From: Pseudomonas izuensis
Lineage (GTDB): Bacteria; Pseudomonadota; Gammaproteobacteria; Pseudomonadales; Pseudomonadaceae
Direction: 5' to 3'
Assembly: GCF_009861505.1 (NCBI RefSeq)
Contig: NZ_WTFT01000014.1
Span: forward strand, 41,911 to 105,910
DNA length: 64,000 nucleotides
The position numbers were made by a program, and so were the translations under genes. Under the pieces are notes generated by a model, which saw nothing but the letters and a program-made list of their open reading frames with translations, was not told where the DNA came from and searched no databases. How positions within the stretch are numbered: position 1 is the stretch's first letter; each line of letters opens with the position of its first letter. Positions 43,951 through 52,813 of this stretch are shown here, in pieces.

Positions 43951-44026
43951 GGCAACTCCTCGCTCAAAATGACTCGCCTGAATCGAGCCTCTGTGATGCG
44001 AAGTCTAAGAGGGGTTCATTGTTCCG

Positions 44027-44047
44027 ATAAGCTATCCTTTGGCTTAT
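44027..44047. promoter_or_regulatory. LysR-type operator candidate
   Basis: ATAAGC-N9-GCTTAT, a perfect 6+6 inverted repeat in the divergent region between the ALDH and the LysR gene, 28 bases before the LysR start. Its size and position fit a LysR recognition site. Confidence 0.5.
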
Positions 44048-44074
44048 GAAGTATCCGTATTTTCAGGACAATCC

Positions 44075-44971
44075 ATGCACAGAACAGGAATGACCGAGCT
44101 GGAAGTGGTGCTGGCCGTTGCGCGCCGCAGCAGTTTTCGTGGCGCGGCACAGGAGTTGGGCATGTCCACCACTGCCGTGAGCAGCGCGGTGGCCGGCCTG
44201 GAAGCGCGCCTGAAGGTGCGCCTGTTCAATCGTTCCACACGCAGCGTTGCCCTCACCGACATTGGGCAACGCTACGTGGAGCGCATCGCACCTGCACTGG
44301 CGCAGATCAAAAGTGCCGGCGAAGAGGCCAGCGTCGGCCCCGACGAACCCAGCGGCACACTGCGCATCAATGCACCGCATGGCGCGGCCTACCTGCTGCT
44401 GGAGCCGCTGTTCAAGCAGTACGCTCAGCGCTATCCCGACGTGCGCATCGACATCGTCAGCGAATCAAGCATGGTCGACATCGTCGCCGGAGGCTTCGAT
44501 GCCGGGATTCGCCTGGCAGAGTCCGTGCCGCAAGACATGATTGCCGTGGCGCTGTCAGGTGACATCCAGATGCTCGTGGTGGCAACGCCCGAGTACCTCG
44601 AGCGCCACGGCGTGCCCGAGCACCCGCGAGACCTGCTCACCCACCAGAGCATCGGCATGCGCATGGCCCACGGAGGCCTCTACCATTGGGAACTGGAGCG
44701 CGACGGCCAGAAGCTGCAGATGGATCTGCCGGTGCGCTTCGTCTCCAACGAGTTGCTGGCCATCAAACAGGCCGTGATGTTGGGCCTTGGCATCGGTTTC
44801 ATTTCCGAGTGGTTCATCCAGGAAGAACTGGCAAGCGGCGCCCTGGTGCCGGTGCTGATACCGTGGTGCCCGTCGTTTGGCGGATTGAGGCTTTATTACT
44901 CGGGTCATCGTTTGGTGCCGGCTCGATTACGTGCACTGATTGATCTGGTGCAGGAGTTGCGGCCCGAGTGA
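44075..44971 (+). CDS. LysR-family regulator of the divergent ALDH
   Basis: A 298-residue LysR protein with HTH at residues 4-63 (ARRSSFRGAAQELGMSTTAV) and an effector domain with GTLRINAPHGAAYLLLEPLF. The PHGAA segment and C-terminal YSGHRLVPARLRALIDL are typical of the DmlR/PerR-like group. The ATG at 44075 has AGGA upstream. It is transcribed away from the ALDH and likely activates it in response to an aldehyde or related acid. Confidence 0.87.
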   Translation: MHRTGMTELEVVLAVARRSSFRGAAQELGMSTTAVSSAVAGLEARLKVRLFNRSTRSVALTDIGQRYVERIAPALAQIKSAGEEASVGPDEPSGTLRINAPHGAAYLLLEPLFKQYAQRYPDVRIDIVSESSMVDIVAGGFDAGIRLAESVPQDMIAVALSGDIQMLVVATPEYLERHGVPEHPRDLLTHQSIGMRMAHGGLYHWELERDGQKLQMDLPVRFVSNELLAIKQAVMLGLGIGFISEWFIQEELASGALVPVLIPWCPSFGGLRLYYSGHRLVPARLRALIDLVQELRPE

Positions 44972-44978
44972 GGAACCG

Positions 44979-45010
44979 GAACAGGCGAACATCCGGGTAT
45001 CCGCCTGCTC
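44979..45010. terminator. convergent-gene hairpin
   Basis: GAACAGGCG and CGCCTGCTC pair with one mismatch across a 14-base loop, exactly between the rightward LysR stop (44971) and the leftward binding-protein stop (45024). The position suits a bidirectional terminator. Confidence 0.4.
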
Positions 45011-45023
45011 TTGCGCGACAGGA

Positions 45024-45800
45024 TCAGTCGCCGTAGACATTGAAGCTGAAGTATCTGCTGGCGATTTTGTCGTATTCACCTGACTGCCGGATCGCGACGA
45101 TCGACGCGTTGATTTTCTGCACCAAATCGTCCTGCCCTTTTCGCACGCCGATCGCGACACCGTCTCCGATAATGCTCTTGTCCGTTATCGGTGGCCCGGC
45201 AAACGCGTAACCAGCGCCTCTAGGCGTTTGCAGTAAACCGATATCGCCTTGAACCGCCGCCTGGAAAGAGGCTTGCAGGCGACCTGTGATCAGGTCCTGA
45301 AAGATCTGATCCTGAGTCTGGTAAGACTGGATACGAGCGCCTTTCGGGGCCCACACGCTTTTTGCGTACGCTTCCTGCAATGAACCCTGGATGACCCCGA
45401 CCGACTTGCCATTCAACGAGTCGTCGTCCGGCAGAATCCCGGAATCGGTTTTTGCAATCAATGCAGACGGGGCCACGTAAATCTTGTTGGTGAAGTCCAC
45501 CTGCTGACGGCGCACGGGCGTGGCGCTGAAGGCCGAGAGAATGGCGTCGAACTTCCTGGCCTTCAACGCTGGGATCATCGAGTCGAAGTTCTGCTCCACC
45601 CACACGCACTTGACTTGCAGGTTCGCGCAAATGGCCTCCCCGAGGTCGATGTCGAATCCACTCAGGGACCCATCAGGCATCTTCTTCTCGAAAGGCGGAT
45701 AGCTTGGGTCCACACCGAACCTCAGCGTGGGCTCGGCTTGAACGCCGAGTGCAACGAAGAGGGATGCCAGGGTGAGTGCTGATGCAACTTTCTTGTACAT
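45024..45800 (-). CDS. polar amino-acid ABC transporter, substrate-binding protein
   Basis: A 258-residue family 3 solute-binding protein with a signal peptide (1-22, ending VQA). PTLRFGVDPSYPPFEKKMPD, LSGFDIDLGEAICANL and SYQTQDQIFQDLITGRLQAS are typical of HisJ/ArgT/NocT-like proteins for basic amino acids or opines. It is the last gene of the leftward ABC cluster and a close relative of the one at 49369, so the importer may use two binding proteins of different specificity. Confidence 0.88.
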   Translation of the reverse strand: MYKKVASALTLASLFVALGVQAEPTLRFGVDPSYPPFEKKMPDGSLSGFDIDLGEAICANLQVKCVWVEQNFDSMIPALKARKFDAILSAFSATPVRRQQVDFTNKIYVAPSALIAKTDSGILPDDDSLNGKSVGVIQGSLQEAYAKSVWAPKGARIQSYQTQDQIFQDLITGRLQASFQAAVQGDIGLLQTPRGAGYAFAGPPITDKSIIGDGVAIGVRKGQDDLVQKINASIVAIRQSGEYDKIASRYFSFNVYGD

Positions 45801-45830
45801 GTCAAAGCCTCGCTCTACGGGGTTGAGATT

Positions 45831-47006
45831 TCACGCATCTTTCTTGAGAAAGCACTCGGCCAGGCGGACCCAATACTCCGCTCCGCGCATGAGTATTTCG
45901 TCGTTAAAGTCGTATCGGGGATCATGGATCATGCAGCCCCCTTCCCCATCTCCATTGCCCAGAATCAGGTAACAGCCCGGCCGCTCCTGCAGGAAATAAG
46001 CGAAGTCTTCGCTGCCGTTGAAGGGAGTAACGTTTTCCAGGACCTCGGCATCGCCCAGCCAGTCCCGCGCCACGCTTGCGGCAAATGCCGTCGCGGCGGG
46101 ATCGTTCACCAGCAAGGGATAATCCGCGCTGTATTTGATCTCTGCCGTGGCGCCGTAACCGGTCGCTTGCGACTCGATCACCCGAGTGATGTCGATCTCG
46201 AGCTGATCGCGAACTTGCTGATTCAGCGCGCGCACCGAGATGAGCATGTGTGCGCTGTCGGGGATCACATTGGACGCCCGACCGGCGTGGATCGCACCCA
46301 CGGTGATGACACTCATCTCCTGGGGAGAGACGGTTCTGGACACCAGCGTCTGCAAGGCCATGATGATGCTCGCGCACACCACGATCGGGTCGACGGCCAG
46401 ATGGGGCATCGCACCATGCCCGCCCTTCCCCCGAATGGTCACATCGACCTGATCGGCCGATGCCATGAAAGCGCCCGGACGGAAGCCGAAGGTCCCGGTC
46501 TTGTAGCCCGGCATGTTATGCAGGGCGAACAGCGCGTCACAGGGAAACTGCTCGAGTATGCCTTCCCTGATCATCTGGCGCGCCCCGGCCAGGCCTTCTT
46601 CCGCGGGTTGAAAAATCAAGGTGAGCGTGCCATCGAAGAGACTTCGCTTGGCCAGGGCATAGGCCGCACCCAGCAGCATCGCCGTATGGCCATCATGGCC
46701 ACAGGCATGCATTTTTCCGTCGACCTGGCTGCGCCAGGGAAGGTGCGTGTCTTCATGGATCGGCAAGGCATCCATGTCGGCACGCAGCCCGATCTTGCGA
46801 GTTCCGCTTCCTCGGGTCAGCACCGCGACGACGCCGGTCTTGGCGATCCCTCGGGTCACTTCGTAACCCCATGAGGTCAGCCGTTGCGCCACCAGATCGC
46901 TGGTCAGGTACTCCTCGTAGCCCAACTCTGGACGGGAGTGAATCAGATGGCGTATCTGCTGGATTTCATCTTGCACTTCAAGCAGTTCAGGTATGGGTGA
47001 GGACAT
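45831..47006 (-). CDS. M20 family amidohydrolase
   Basis: A 391-residue M20D metallopeptidase/amidohydrolase like hippurate or N-acyl amino-acid hydrolases. Metal-binding motifs GKMHACGHDGHTAMLLGAA, FQPAEEGLAGARQMI and the late HDPRYDFND region are present. It would split an N-acyl amino acid brought in by the adjacent ABC importer. The ATG at 47006 starts the family homology; the frame is open further upstream. It sits between the ATPase gene and a binding-protein gene. Confidence 0.87.
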   Translation of the reverse strand: MSSPIPELLEVQDEIQQIRHLIHSRPELGYEEYLTSDLVAQRLTSWGYEVTRGIAKTGVVAVLTRGSGTRKIGLRADMDALPIHEDTHLPWRSQVDGKMHACGHDGHTAMLLGAAYALAKRSLFDGTLTLIFQPAEEGLAGARQMIREGILEQFPCDALFALHNMPGYKTGTFGFRPGAFMASADQVDVTIRGKGGHGAMPHLAVDPIVVCASIIMALQTLVSRTVSPQEMSVITVGAIHAGRASNVIPDSAHMLISVRALNQQVRDQLEIDITRVIESQATGYGATAEIKYSADYPLLVNDPAATAFAASVARDWLGDAEVLENVTPFNGSEDFAYFLQERPGCYLILGNGDGEGGCMIHDPRYDFNDEILMRGAEYWVRLAECFLKKDA

Positions 47007-47092
47007 TGGTGTGCTCCTGGGCAGACGCAAGGAAAATAAAGGGCTGGAAAGGTCGCGGGGCGCCAGGTTCAGCGCACTCGCATACGCCACGG

Positions 47093-47860
47093 CTACTTCA
47101 ACCGCCCCGACAGGAACTGGCCCAGTCGCTCACTCCGGGGATTGGTCAATACCTCAGCAGGGTTGCCCTCTTCTTCTACCAGGCCCTGGTGCAAAAACAT
47201 GACGTGATTGGAGACATGTCGAGCGAACCCCATTTCATGGGTGACCACGACCATGGTTCGCCCTTCTTCGGCCAGCGCTTGCATGACCTTGAGGACCTCG
47301 CCGACCAGTTCGGGATCAAGCGCGGACGTGGGCTCGTCGAAGAGCATCACCTCAGGTTCCATGGCGAGGGCTCGAGCGATCGCGACCCGTTGCTGTTGTC
47401 CACCGGACATGTGGGACGGGTATTTCTTTTCAACGCTCGCGGCCAGGCCCACTTTTTCCAGGTACTTACGAGCCCGTTCCTCTGCGTCTTTTCGGCTCAG
47501 TCCCAGCGCCTGGATGGGCGCCTCGATGACGTTTTCCAGCACCGTCATGTGCTGCCAGAGATTGAAGTGTTGAAACACCATCGCCAGTTTGGTTCTCACC
47601 TTCTGAAGCTGCCGGGTGTCCGCCACGATCATCGAACCTGACATGTCCAGCCGGGTCCTGATTTCCTCGCCGCTCACGGTGATTTTCCCGGCGCAGGGCT
47701 GCTCAAGAAAATTGATGCACCGCAGGAAGGTGCTTTTACCTGAACCGCTGGAACCGATGATGCTGATGACATCGCCGGCTTTCGCATTGAGCGAGACGCC
47801 TTTCAACACCTCGTGAGGGCCGTATTTTTTGTGGAGGTTTTCTACGTTCAGCTTGTACAT
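47093..47860 (-). CDS. polar amino-acid ABC transporter, ATP-binding protein
   Basis: A 255-residue HisP/GltL-type ATPase. Walker [10 protein letters not shown], signature MSGGQQQR, Walker [15 protein letters not shown] and the switch His in VVTHEMGFA are all present. A HisP-like insertion ([20 protein letters not shown]) suggests basic amino acids or opines. The start at 47860 fits the family; an ATG four codons upstream is possible. It pairs with the two permeases that precede it in the operon. Confidence 0.92.
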   Translation of the reverse strand: MYKLNVENLHKKYGPHEVLKGVSLNAKAGDVISIIGSSGSGKSTFLRCINFLEQPCAGKITVSGEEIRTRLDMSGSMIVADTRQLQKVRTKLAMVFQHFNLWQHMTVLENVIEAPIQALGLSRKDAEERARKYLEKVGLAASVEKKYPSHMSGGQQQRVAIARALAMEPEVMLFDEPTSALDPELVGEVLKVMQALAEEGRTMVVVTHEMGFARHVSNHVMFLHQGLVEEEGNPAEVLTNPRSERLGQFLSGRLK

Positions 47861-47871
47861 CGTGCTCTCCA

Positions 47872-48591
47872 TCAATGTGTTTGAGGCTTCAAAAACGCGA
47901 GCCAACGGGACTCACCCTTGCGGAACAACCAGACCAGCCCGAACACCATCACGGCATAGAGCACGGCAGCGACGCCAAATGCTTCGAAGGTTGCATAGGT
48001 TTCAGCGTTGACGTCTCGAGCCACTTTCAAGAGGTCGGGCACGGTGGCGGTGAACGCCAGGGTCGTGGAGTGCAGCATGAGGATGACTTCATTACTGTAG
48101 GCCGGCAGCGCCCGCCTCAACGCCGAGGGCAAAATCACCCGTTTGTAGACCTTGAACGGCGACAGGCCATAAGCCCGGGCGGCTTCGATTTCCCCATAGG
48201 GCGTGGCCCGGATGGCCCCGGCGAAGATCTCGGTCGTGTAGGCACAGGTGTTCAGCGCAAACGCCAGTAACGTGCAGTTGAAGCCCTCTCGGAAGAAAGC
48301 ATCCAGCAAGGGCTGATCACGCACATAGCTCAGACTGTAGACGCCCGTGTAGAGAACGAGCATCTGGATATACAGCGGCGTGCCTCTGAAGACATAGGTG
48401 TAGAACCACACCGGCCCGCGAATGAACGGGTTCTTCGCCACCCGCGCTACCGACATGGGAATCGAGAGCAGAAAACCGATGGCGATCGAAGCGACCAACA
48501 GCCACAACGTCATGGCGACGCCGGATAGCTGGTAGCCGTCCGTCCACAGGTACGCTTTCCAGTATTGGGCAATGAACTCATGCATGTTCAT
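47872..48591 (-). CDS. polar amino-acid ABC transporter, permease (HisM-like)
   Basis: A 239-residue inner-membrane permease with the EAA loop [20 protein letters not shown] and about five helices. The pattern ([20 protein letters not shown]) matches HisM-type subunits. Its start overlaps the stop of the HisQ-like gene by ATGA, giving coupled translation. Confidence 0.9.
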   Translation of the reverse strand: MNMHEFIAQYWKAYLWTDGYQLSGVAMTLWLLVASIAIGFLLSIPMSVARVAKNPFIRGPVWFYTYVFRGTPLYIQMLVLYTGVYSLSYVRDQPLLDAFFREGFNCTLLAFALNTCAYTTEIFAGAIRATPYGEIEAARAYGLSPFKVYKRVILPSALRRALPAYSNEVILMLHSTTLAFTATVPDLLKVARDVNAETYATFEAFGVAAVLYAVMVFGLVWLFRKGESRWLAFLKPQTH

Positions 48592-49277
48592 AGGTCCGCC
48601 TTCCTCACGCCCGCCGAATAATGAATCTGCAGCCAGACGAGAACACCATTGGAGACGGTGGTGATTGCCAGGTAAATAAGCCCTCCTACCAGACTGAAGT
48701 AAAAGAGCTGCATCGTGCTTTTGCCGGCGTCCTGGGTCACTTTGACGATGTCCGTCAGACCAATGATGGAGACCAATGCGGTCGCCTTGACGACCACCTG
48801 CCAGTTGTTGCCAATGCCCGGTAGTGCGTAACGCATCATTTGCGGGAACATGATTCTGCAGAACGCCTTCGCCGGCGTCAGGCCGTAAGCGATTGCGGCT
48901 TCGTGTTGACCTGCGTGAACGGACTGATACGCCCCACGAAACGTCTCGGTGAAGTAAGCGCCGTAAATGAACCCTAGCGTGATGACCCCGGCAAGAAACG
49001 GGTTGATGTCGATCTGATTAAAACCGAGTGCCTCGGTGATGTTGTTCAGCCCCATTTGCAGGCTGTAAAACAACAGCAACATGATCACCAGATCAGGCAC
49101 GCTGCGAATCAGCGTGGTATACGCCGTCGCCAGATTTCGTAGCGTTCGATTCTTTGAAAGTTTGGCAGATGCGCCTATCAAACCCAGCACGACCGAGAAC
49201 AGCATGGACAGTAATGCCAGTTTGATCGTGGATATTGTCCCGTCGAGGATGATCGACCCGAACCCTTCTAGAAACAT
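48588..49277 (-). CDS. polar amino-acid ABC transporter, permease (HisQ-like)
   Basis: A 229-residue permease with EAA loop QHEAAIAYGLTPAKAFCRIM and TLIRSVPDLVIMLLLFYSLQ, matching HisQ-type subunits. First membrane subunit of the importer, located 92 bases after the binding-protein gene at 49369. Confidence 0.9.
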   Translation of the reverse strand: MFLEGFGSIILDGTISTIKLALLSMLFSVVLGLIGASAKLSKNRTLRNLATAYTTLIRSVPDLVIMLLLFYSLQMGLNNITEALGFNQIDINPFLAGVITLGFIYGAYFTETFRGAYQSVHAGQHEAAIAYGLTPAKAFCRIMFPQMMRYALPGIGNNWQVVVKATALVSIIGLTDIVKVTQDAGKSTMQLFYFSLVGGLIYLAITTVSNGVLVWLQIHYSAGVRKADL

Positions 49278-49368
49278 GGCTCTCGTTCCTATATGAAATG
49301 ATCGTGCGCGATGGGCGCCCAGGAAAGGCTTGGGAACCCATCGTTGTATTCAGTAGAAAACCGTGAGC

Positions 49369-50139
49369 TCAGTTGTAGATGTCGAACGAGAAATATTTAT
49401 CGGCCAGCTGTTTGTACGTGCCGTTTTCATGCAACGCCTTGAGTGCCCCGTTGACCGCAGTCTCAAGCTCGCCGTCGCCCTTGCGCAGCCCGATCGCAAT
49501 GCCTTCACCCAGGATCTTTTCGTCTTTCACCTCTGTCTTGGAGAAGGTGTAGCCCGCGCCTCTGGGCGTCTGGATAAACCCGATATCCGCCACGGGTGCG
49601 TCCGTCAGCGTGGCATCCAGGCGACCAGACATCAGGTCTTGATACACCAGGTCCTGCGTCTGATAGGACCTGATGACGACACCACCCGGGGCCCAGGCCG
49701 ATTTCATGTAGGCCTCCTGCGTGGTGCCTTGCGTCACCCCCACGTGCTTGCCCTTCAGCGACTCGACCGTCGCATCGAGGTCGCTGCCCTTTTTGACGAT
49801 GAGCTTGGTCGGGGAGTTATAAAGGCGATCGGAAAAATCGATCTGCGCTTTACGTTTTTCGTTGATCGACAGTGCGGACATGATCCCGTCGAACTTCTTC
49901 GCACGCAGCGCCGGAATGATGCTGTCGAACGACGTTTCGACCCACACGCATTTGGCCTTGAGCTGGGCGCAGATCGCGTTGCCGAGATCGATATCGAAAC
50001 CCACGAGGCTGCCGTCAGGCGCCTTGGACTCGAAAGGCGCGAAGGTCGGGTCCACACCGAACTTTATTTCCGTCATATCCCTGGCCATGACACCGGACGA
50101 AACGACAGCCAATACCGTAGCTAACACAATCTTTTTCAT
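49369..50139 (-). CDS. polar amino-acid ABC transporter, substrate-binding protein
   Basis: A 256-residue family 3 solute-binding protein with a signal peptide (1-19, ending VMA). EIKFGVDPTFAPFESKAPDG, LVGFDIDLGNAICAQL and TYKQLADKYFSFDIYN match HisJ/ArgT-like proteins. The ATG at 50139 with AGGA eight bases upstream is preferred over one five codons earlier. It heads the transport operon. Confidence 0.9.
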   Translation of the reverse strand: MKKIVLATVLAVVSSGVMARDMTEIKFGVDPTFAPFESKAPDGSLVGFDIDLGNAICAQLKAKCVWVETSFDSIIPALRAKKFDGIMSALSINEKRKAQIDFSDRLYNSPTKLIVKKGSDLDATVESLKGKHVGVTQGTTQEAYMKSAWAPGGVVIRSYQTQDLVYQDLMSGRLDATLTDAPVADIGFIQTPRGAGYTFSKTEVKDEKILGEGIAIGLRKGDGELETAVNGALKALHENGTYKQLADKYFSFDIYN

Positions 50140-50268
50140 ATTTTTATCCTGCATAGCTAATCAATGGTTTTACATGGGATTTACGTTTTTCGATCACACA
50201 CAGGCGGTGTCTGCCATTCGCCTCCTCAACCGCCAAATAGCCGGCCATCCTCACACTCGTGCCTCGGA

Positions 50269-51093
50269 TCAGGGCTTGGACCAGAGCACCGGGAACCGCG
50301 CGTGTTCCATCCTGGCCCCGGCCGCGAGTTCAGCTTCGAGCCCCGGGAAGTCGGGGGAGGTTTTCCACTGCCGTGGTGCATGGGTAACGTCATCACCGAG
50401 GAAACGCACCGAGAACGCGCGCCGACGTCTGTTGCCCCCCACCCCACCAGAAGCATGCAATGTGAGCATGTGGAAAAACACGACGTCGCCCGGGTTGAGC
50501 TCCCAACCCAGAATGTTCCATGCACTGCGATCCGCTTCGATGTCAGGCAGGTCGCTCAAGGTGCCTTCGGGAAACCATTGGGCCTGGCTGTCCATGAAGC
50601 TACGGGGCATCAGCCAGGGCCCCAGATGCGATCCGGCGACAAACTCCAGCGTCGACTCGCGGGCGACCGGGTCAATCGGCATCCACATGCTGCAGTTCTG
50701 ACGGCCATCGACGTTGTAGTACGGCTGGTCCTGATGCCAAGGGGTGCGTTGACGCGTGTTCGCTTCCTTGACCAGCAAGTGGTCGTGATAAAGCCTGGCG
50801 GAGTCACTTCCCATCAGTTGCGCGGCAACATGACCGACCCGGCTTTCGAAAATGAAGGTCTTGTAGGCATCGATGTCTTCCCAATTGCAGAAGTCTTCGA
50901 AGAACCAGCCGGGATCGTCCGGGCGGCTGGCGACCTTGGCGCGAGGGCTTGGATGCCTGAGATTTTGCTCGATTCCTGATTCCAGCAACGCCACCTCTTC
51001 TGCAGAGAACAGTTGGCGAACGCATACTGCGCCATCACGTTGAAACGCCTCCTCCGTTCCGGCGGGAAGTTTAAATGCTGAGACTTTTTCCAT
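50269..51093 (-). CDS. phytanoyl-CoA dioxygenase (PhyH) family hydroxylase
   Basis: A 274-residue Fe(II)/2-oxoglutarate dioxygenase. The metal facial triad is in TPWHQDQPYYNVDGRQ (His-x-Asp) and the distal HMLTLHASGGVGGN histidine, with Arg for 2-oxoglutarate in RRRRAFSVRFLGDD. PhyH relatives hydroxylate free amino acids or ectoine as well as acyl-CoAs. Next to an amino-acid importer and an M20 hydrolase, hydroxylation of an amino-acid-like substrate is more likely than phytanoyl-CoA. ATG at 51093 chosen by homology. Confidence 0.82.
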   Translation of the reverse strand: MEKVSAFKLPAGTEEAFQRDGAVCVRQLFSAEEVALLESGIEQNLRHPSPRAKVASRPDDPGWFFEDFCNWEDIDAYKTFIFESRVGHVAAQLMGSDSARLYHDHLLVKEANTRQRTPWHQDQPYYNVDGRQNCSMWMPIDPVARESTLEFVAGSHLGPWLMPRSFMDSQAQWFPEGTLSDLPDIEADRSAWNILGWELNPGDVVFFHMLTLHASGGVGGNRRRRAFSVRFLGDDVTHAPRQWKTSPDFPGLEAELAAGARMEHARFPVLWSKP

Positions 51094-51207
51094 CTGGCAC
51101 CTCTTGGCAAATACGTTACTTATTAAGTGAAAATTCAATATTCATTCGCCGCCACGCCACCGCCCAACGCGCACTGTCGACAGGTCGATTAAACAAACCT
51201 CACCCAC

Positions 51208-52062
51208 TTATAGTGTTGAACTCACGAGCTTCTTGTAGTGATAACGCAAATGGTCTTCTATAAAAGAAGCAATGAAGTAATGACTATGGTCATAACCCTG
51301 ACGCACCCTGATCTCGAGTTCGCAATGACTGTTGCTCATCGCCCCCAGTAACGTACAGGGTTTAAGTTCTTCATCGAGGTATTCGTCGGCGCCGCCAAAT
51401 TCAACGAGAATCGATAAATTCGACTGGCAACTCGCTAATAACTCAGAAGCGTCCCAAGACAGCCAGGATTGTCGATCGGCACCCAGGTAGCCCGAAAAAG
51501 CCTGGATCCCCCAGGGAGTCCTGGCGGGGTTACAGATCGGTTCAAACGCCGATATCGAGAGATACTTCTGCGGGTTTCTCAATGCACAGACCAATGCTCC
51601 GTGACCACCCATTGAGTGACCGGAAATGCCACACCGACCCGACGTCGGGAAATGGCGGTCGATCAGCCCGGGAAGCTCATTCACAACGTAGTCGTACATG
51701 TTGTAATGATCTGACCAGGGTTTTTCGGTTGCGTTGACGTAGAAACCGGCGCTTTGCCCGCACGCCCACTCCTCGGGAGCCGAGTCAGGAACTTCGCTGC
51801 CGCGAGGGCTGGTATCAGGGGCGACAATGATCAGGCCCAAGTCCGCTGCGACACGAAGCGCACCCGCTTTTTGAACGAAGGTATCTTCATTGCCCGTCAG
51901 CCCTGCCAGCCAATACAGAACAGGGAGTCGAGCACCAACGTCAGCCTGCGCAGGGAGAAATACGGAAAAGGTCATCTCGCACGCCACAACGCTAGACGCG
52001 TGCCTGTACTTGTTTAAATGACCGCCAAAGGTTTTGTTGCTGGAAATAAGTTCCATAGTCAT
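51208..52062 (-). CDS. fghA: S-formylglutathione hydrolase
   Basis: A 284-residue esterase D-type hydrolase. Nucleophile Ser in GISGHSMGGHGALVCAL, the VLYWLAGLTGNEDTFVQKAG oxyanion region, and His near YDHSHYFIASFIEDHL. It hydrolyses S-formylglutathione to formate and glutathione, the last step of glutathione-dependent formaldehyde removal. The usual partner, formaldehyde dehydrogenase (frmA), is absent here. It lies downstream of the VOC gene in the same direction. Confidence 0.88.
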   Translation of the reverse strand: MTMELISSNKTFGGHLNKYRHASSVVACEMTFSVFLPAQADVGARLPVLYWLAGLTGNEDTFVQKAGALRVAADLGLIIVAPDTSPRGSEVPDSAPEEWACGQSAGFYVNATEKPWSDHYNMYDYVVNELPGLIDRHFPTSGRCGISGHSMGGHGALVCALRNPQKYLSISAFEPICNPARTPWGIQAFSGYLGADRQSWLSWDASELLASCQSNLSILVEFGGADEYLDEELKPCTLLGAMSNSHCELEIRVRQGYDHSHYFIASFIEDHLRYHYKKLVSSTL

Positions 52063-52170
52063 CTCTCGCGCTTGTGACAGCGCGACCGTCGACAGAACTC
52101 AGTTACCTGCCGACATCGCACTCATGCAGGCCGAGCGAACGGTCACTCGACCCTACTGCACTTTGAGGAC

Positions 52171-52554
52171 TCAGACGGGCCTGAAGCAGTAAGCGGCCAG
52201 CTTGTTGCCGTCCAGATCACGAGCGTAAGCGGCGTAGGCATGTGGCGCCCAACCGCGAGGACCTGGCGCGCCTTCGCAGACACCGCCAGCGGCCAGGGCG
52301 GCCTTGTGGAATGCATCGATCGAAGCGCGATTCGGAGCTTCGAAACTCACGGTCACACCGTTCCCTACACTGGCAGGCGCACCATTGGCAGGTTTGAGGA
52401 CGAAAAAGGAAGGTGCAGCTTCACCCCAGATCGAGCCGTTATCATCAAGGTCGGCAATGCGCTTGAGATTCAACTTGCTCAAGACTTCATCATAGAAGTC
52501 ACGGGCTTTATTCAAATCATTAGTGCCGACACTAACGTGGGTAAAAATGGCCAT
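52171..52554 (-). CDS. VOC-superfamily (glyoxalase-like) protein
   Basis: A 127-residue vicinal-oxygen-chelate protein. FTHVSVGTNDLNKARDFYDE and the late GWAPHAYAAYARDLDGNKLA segments carry the paired His/Glu-type metal positions of glyoxalase/bleomycin-resistance folds. Glutathione-linked lyase or isomerase activity is possible, given S-formylglutathione hydrolase next door. It is divergent from the LysR at 52814. Confidence 0.83.
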   Translation of the reverse strand: MAIFTHVSVGTNDLNKARDFYDEVLSKLNLKRIADLDDNGSIWGEAAPSFFVLKPANGAPASVGNGVTVSFEAPNRASIDAFHKAALAAGGVCEGAPGPRGWAPHAYAAYARDLDGNKLAAYCFRPV

Positions 52555-52770
52555 GTCTACCTCTCTTGTAATTATTATTTTCGTTATTGGTCAATCTAAT
52601 GACCGCGCTGTCGCGAACGCATCCATGCCCGTTGTTAAAACATTACGCAGCTCCGCTCAGTGGTACAAACTTGCGGCTGATTCGATAAGCCGGCGCAACT
52701 TCAAATCCTGATCCCTCCCGATCTGTAACCGCGTTGCTGTAACGTGATCGCAGTATTGCTTTTCGCCTTC

Positions 52771-52796
52771 AATAGGAAAAGAATATATATCCTATT
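52771..52796. promoter_or_regulatory. inverted repeat upstream of LysR at 52814
   Basis: AATAGGA-N12-TCCTATT, a perfect 7+7 dyad 17 bases before the LysR start, in an AT-rich divergent region between VOC and LysR. Suits autoregulation and control of the divergent VOC/fghA genes. Confidence 0.45.
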
Positions 52797-52813
52797 CTGG
52801 AGTATAAAAAAAA

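Noticed and set aside
45924..46874. Plus-strand 316-codon frame
   Set aside because: Antisense to the M20 amidohydrolase with intact metal motifs; the frame has none.
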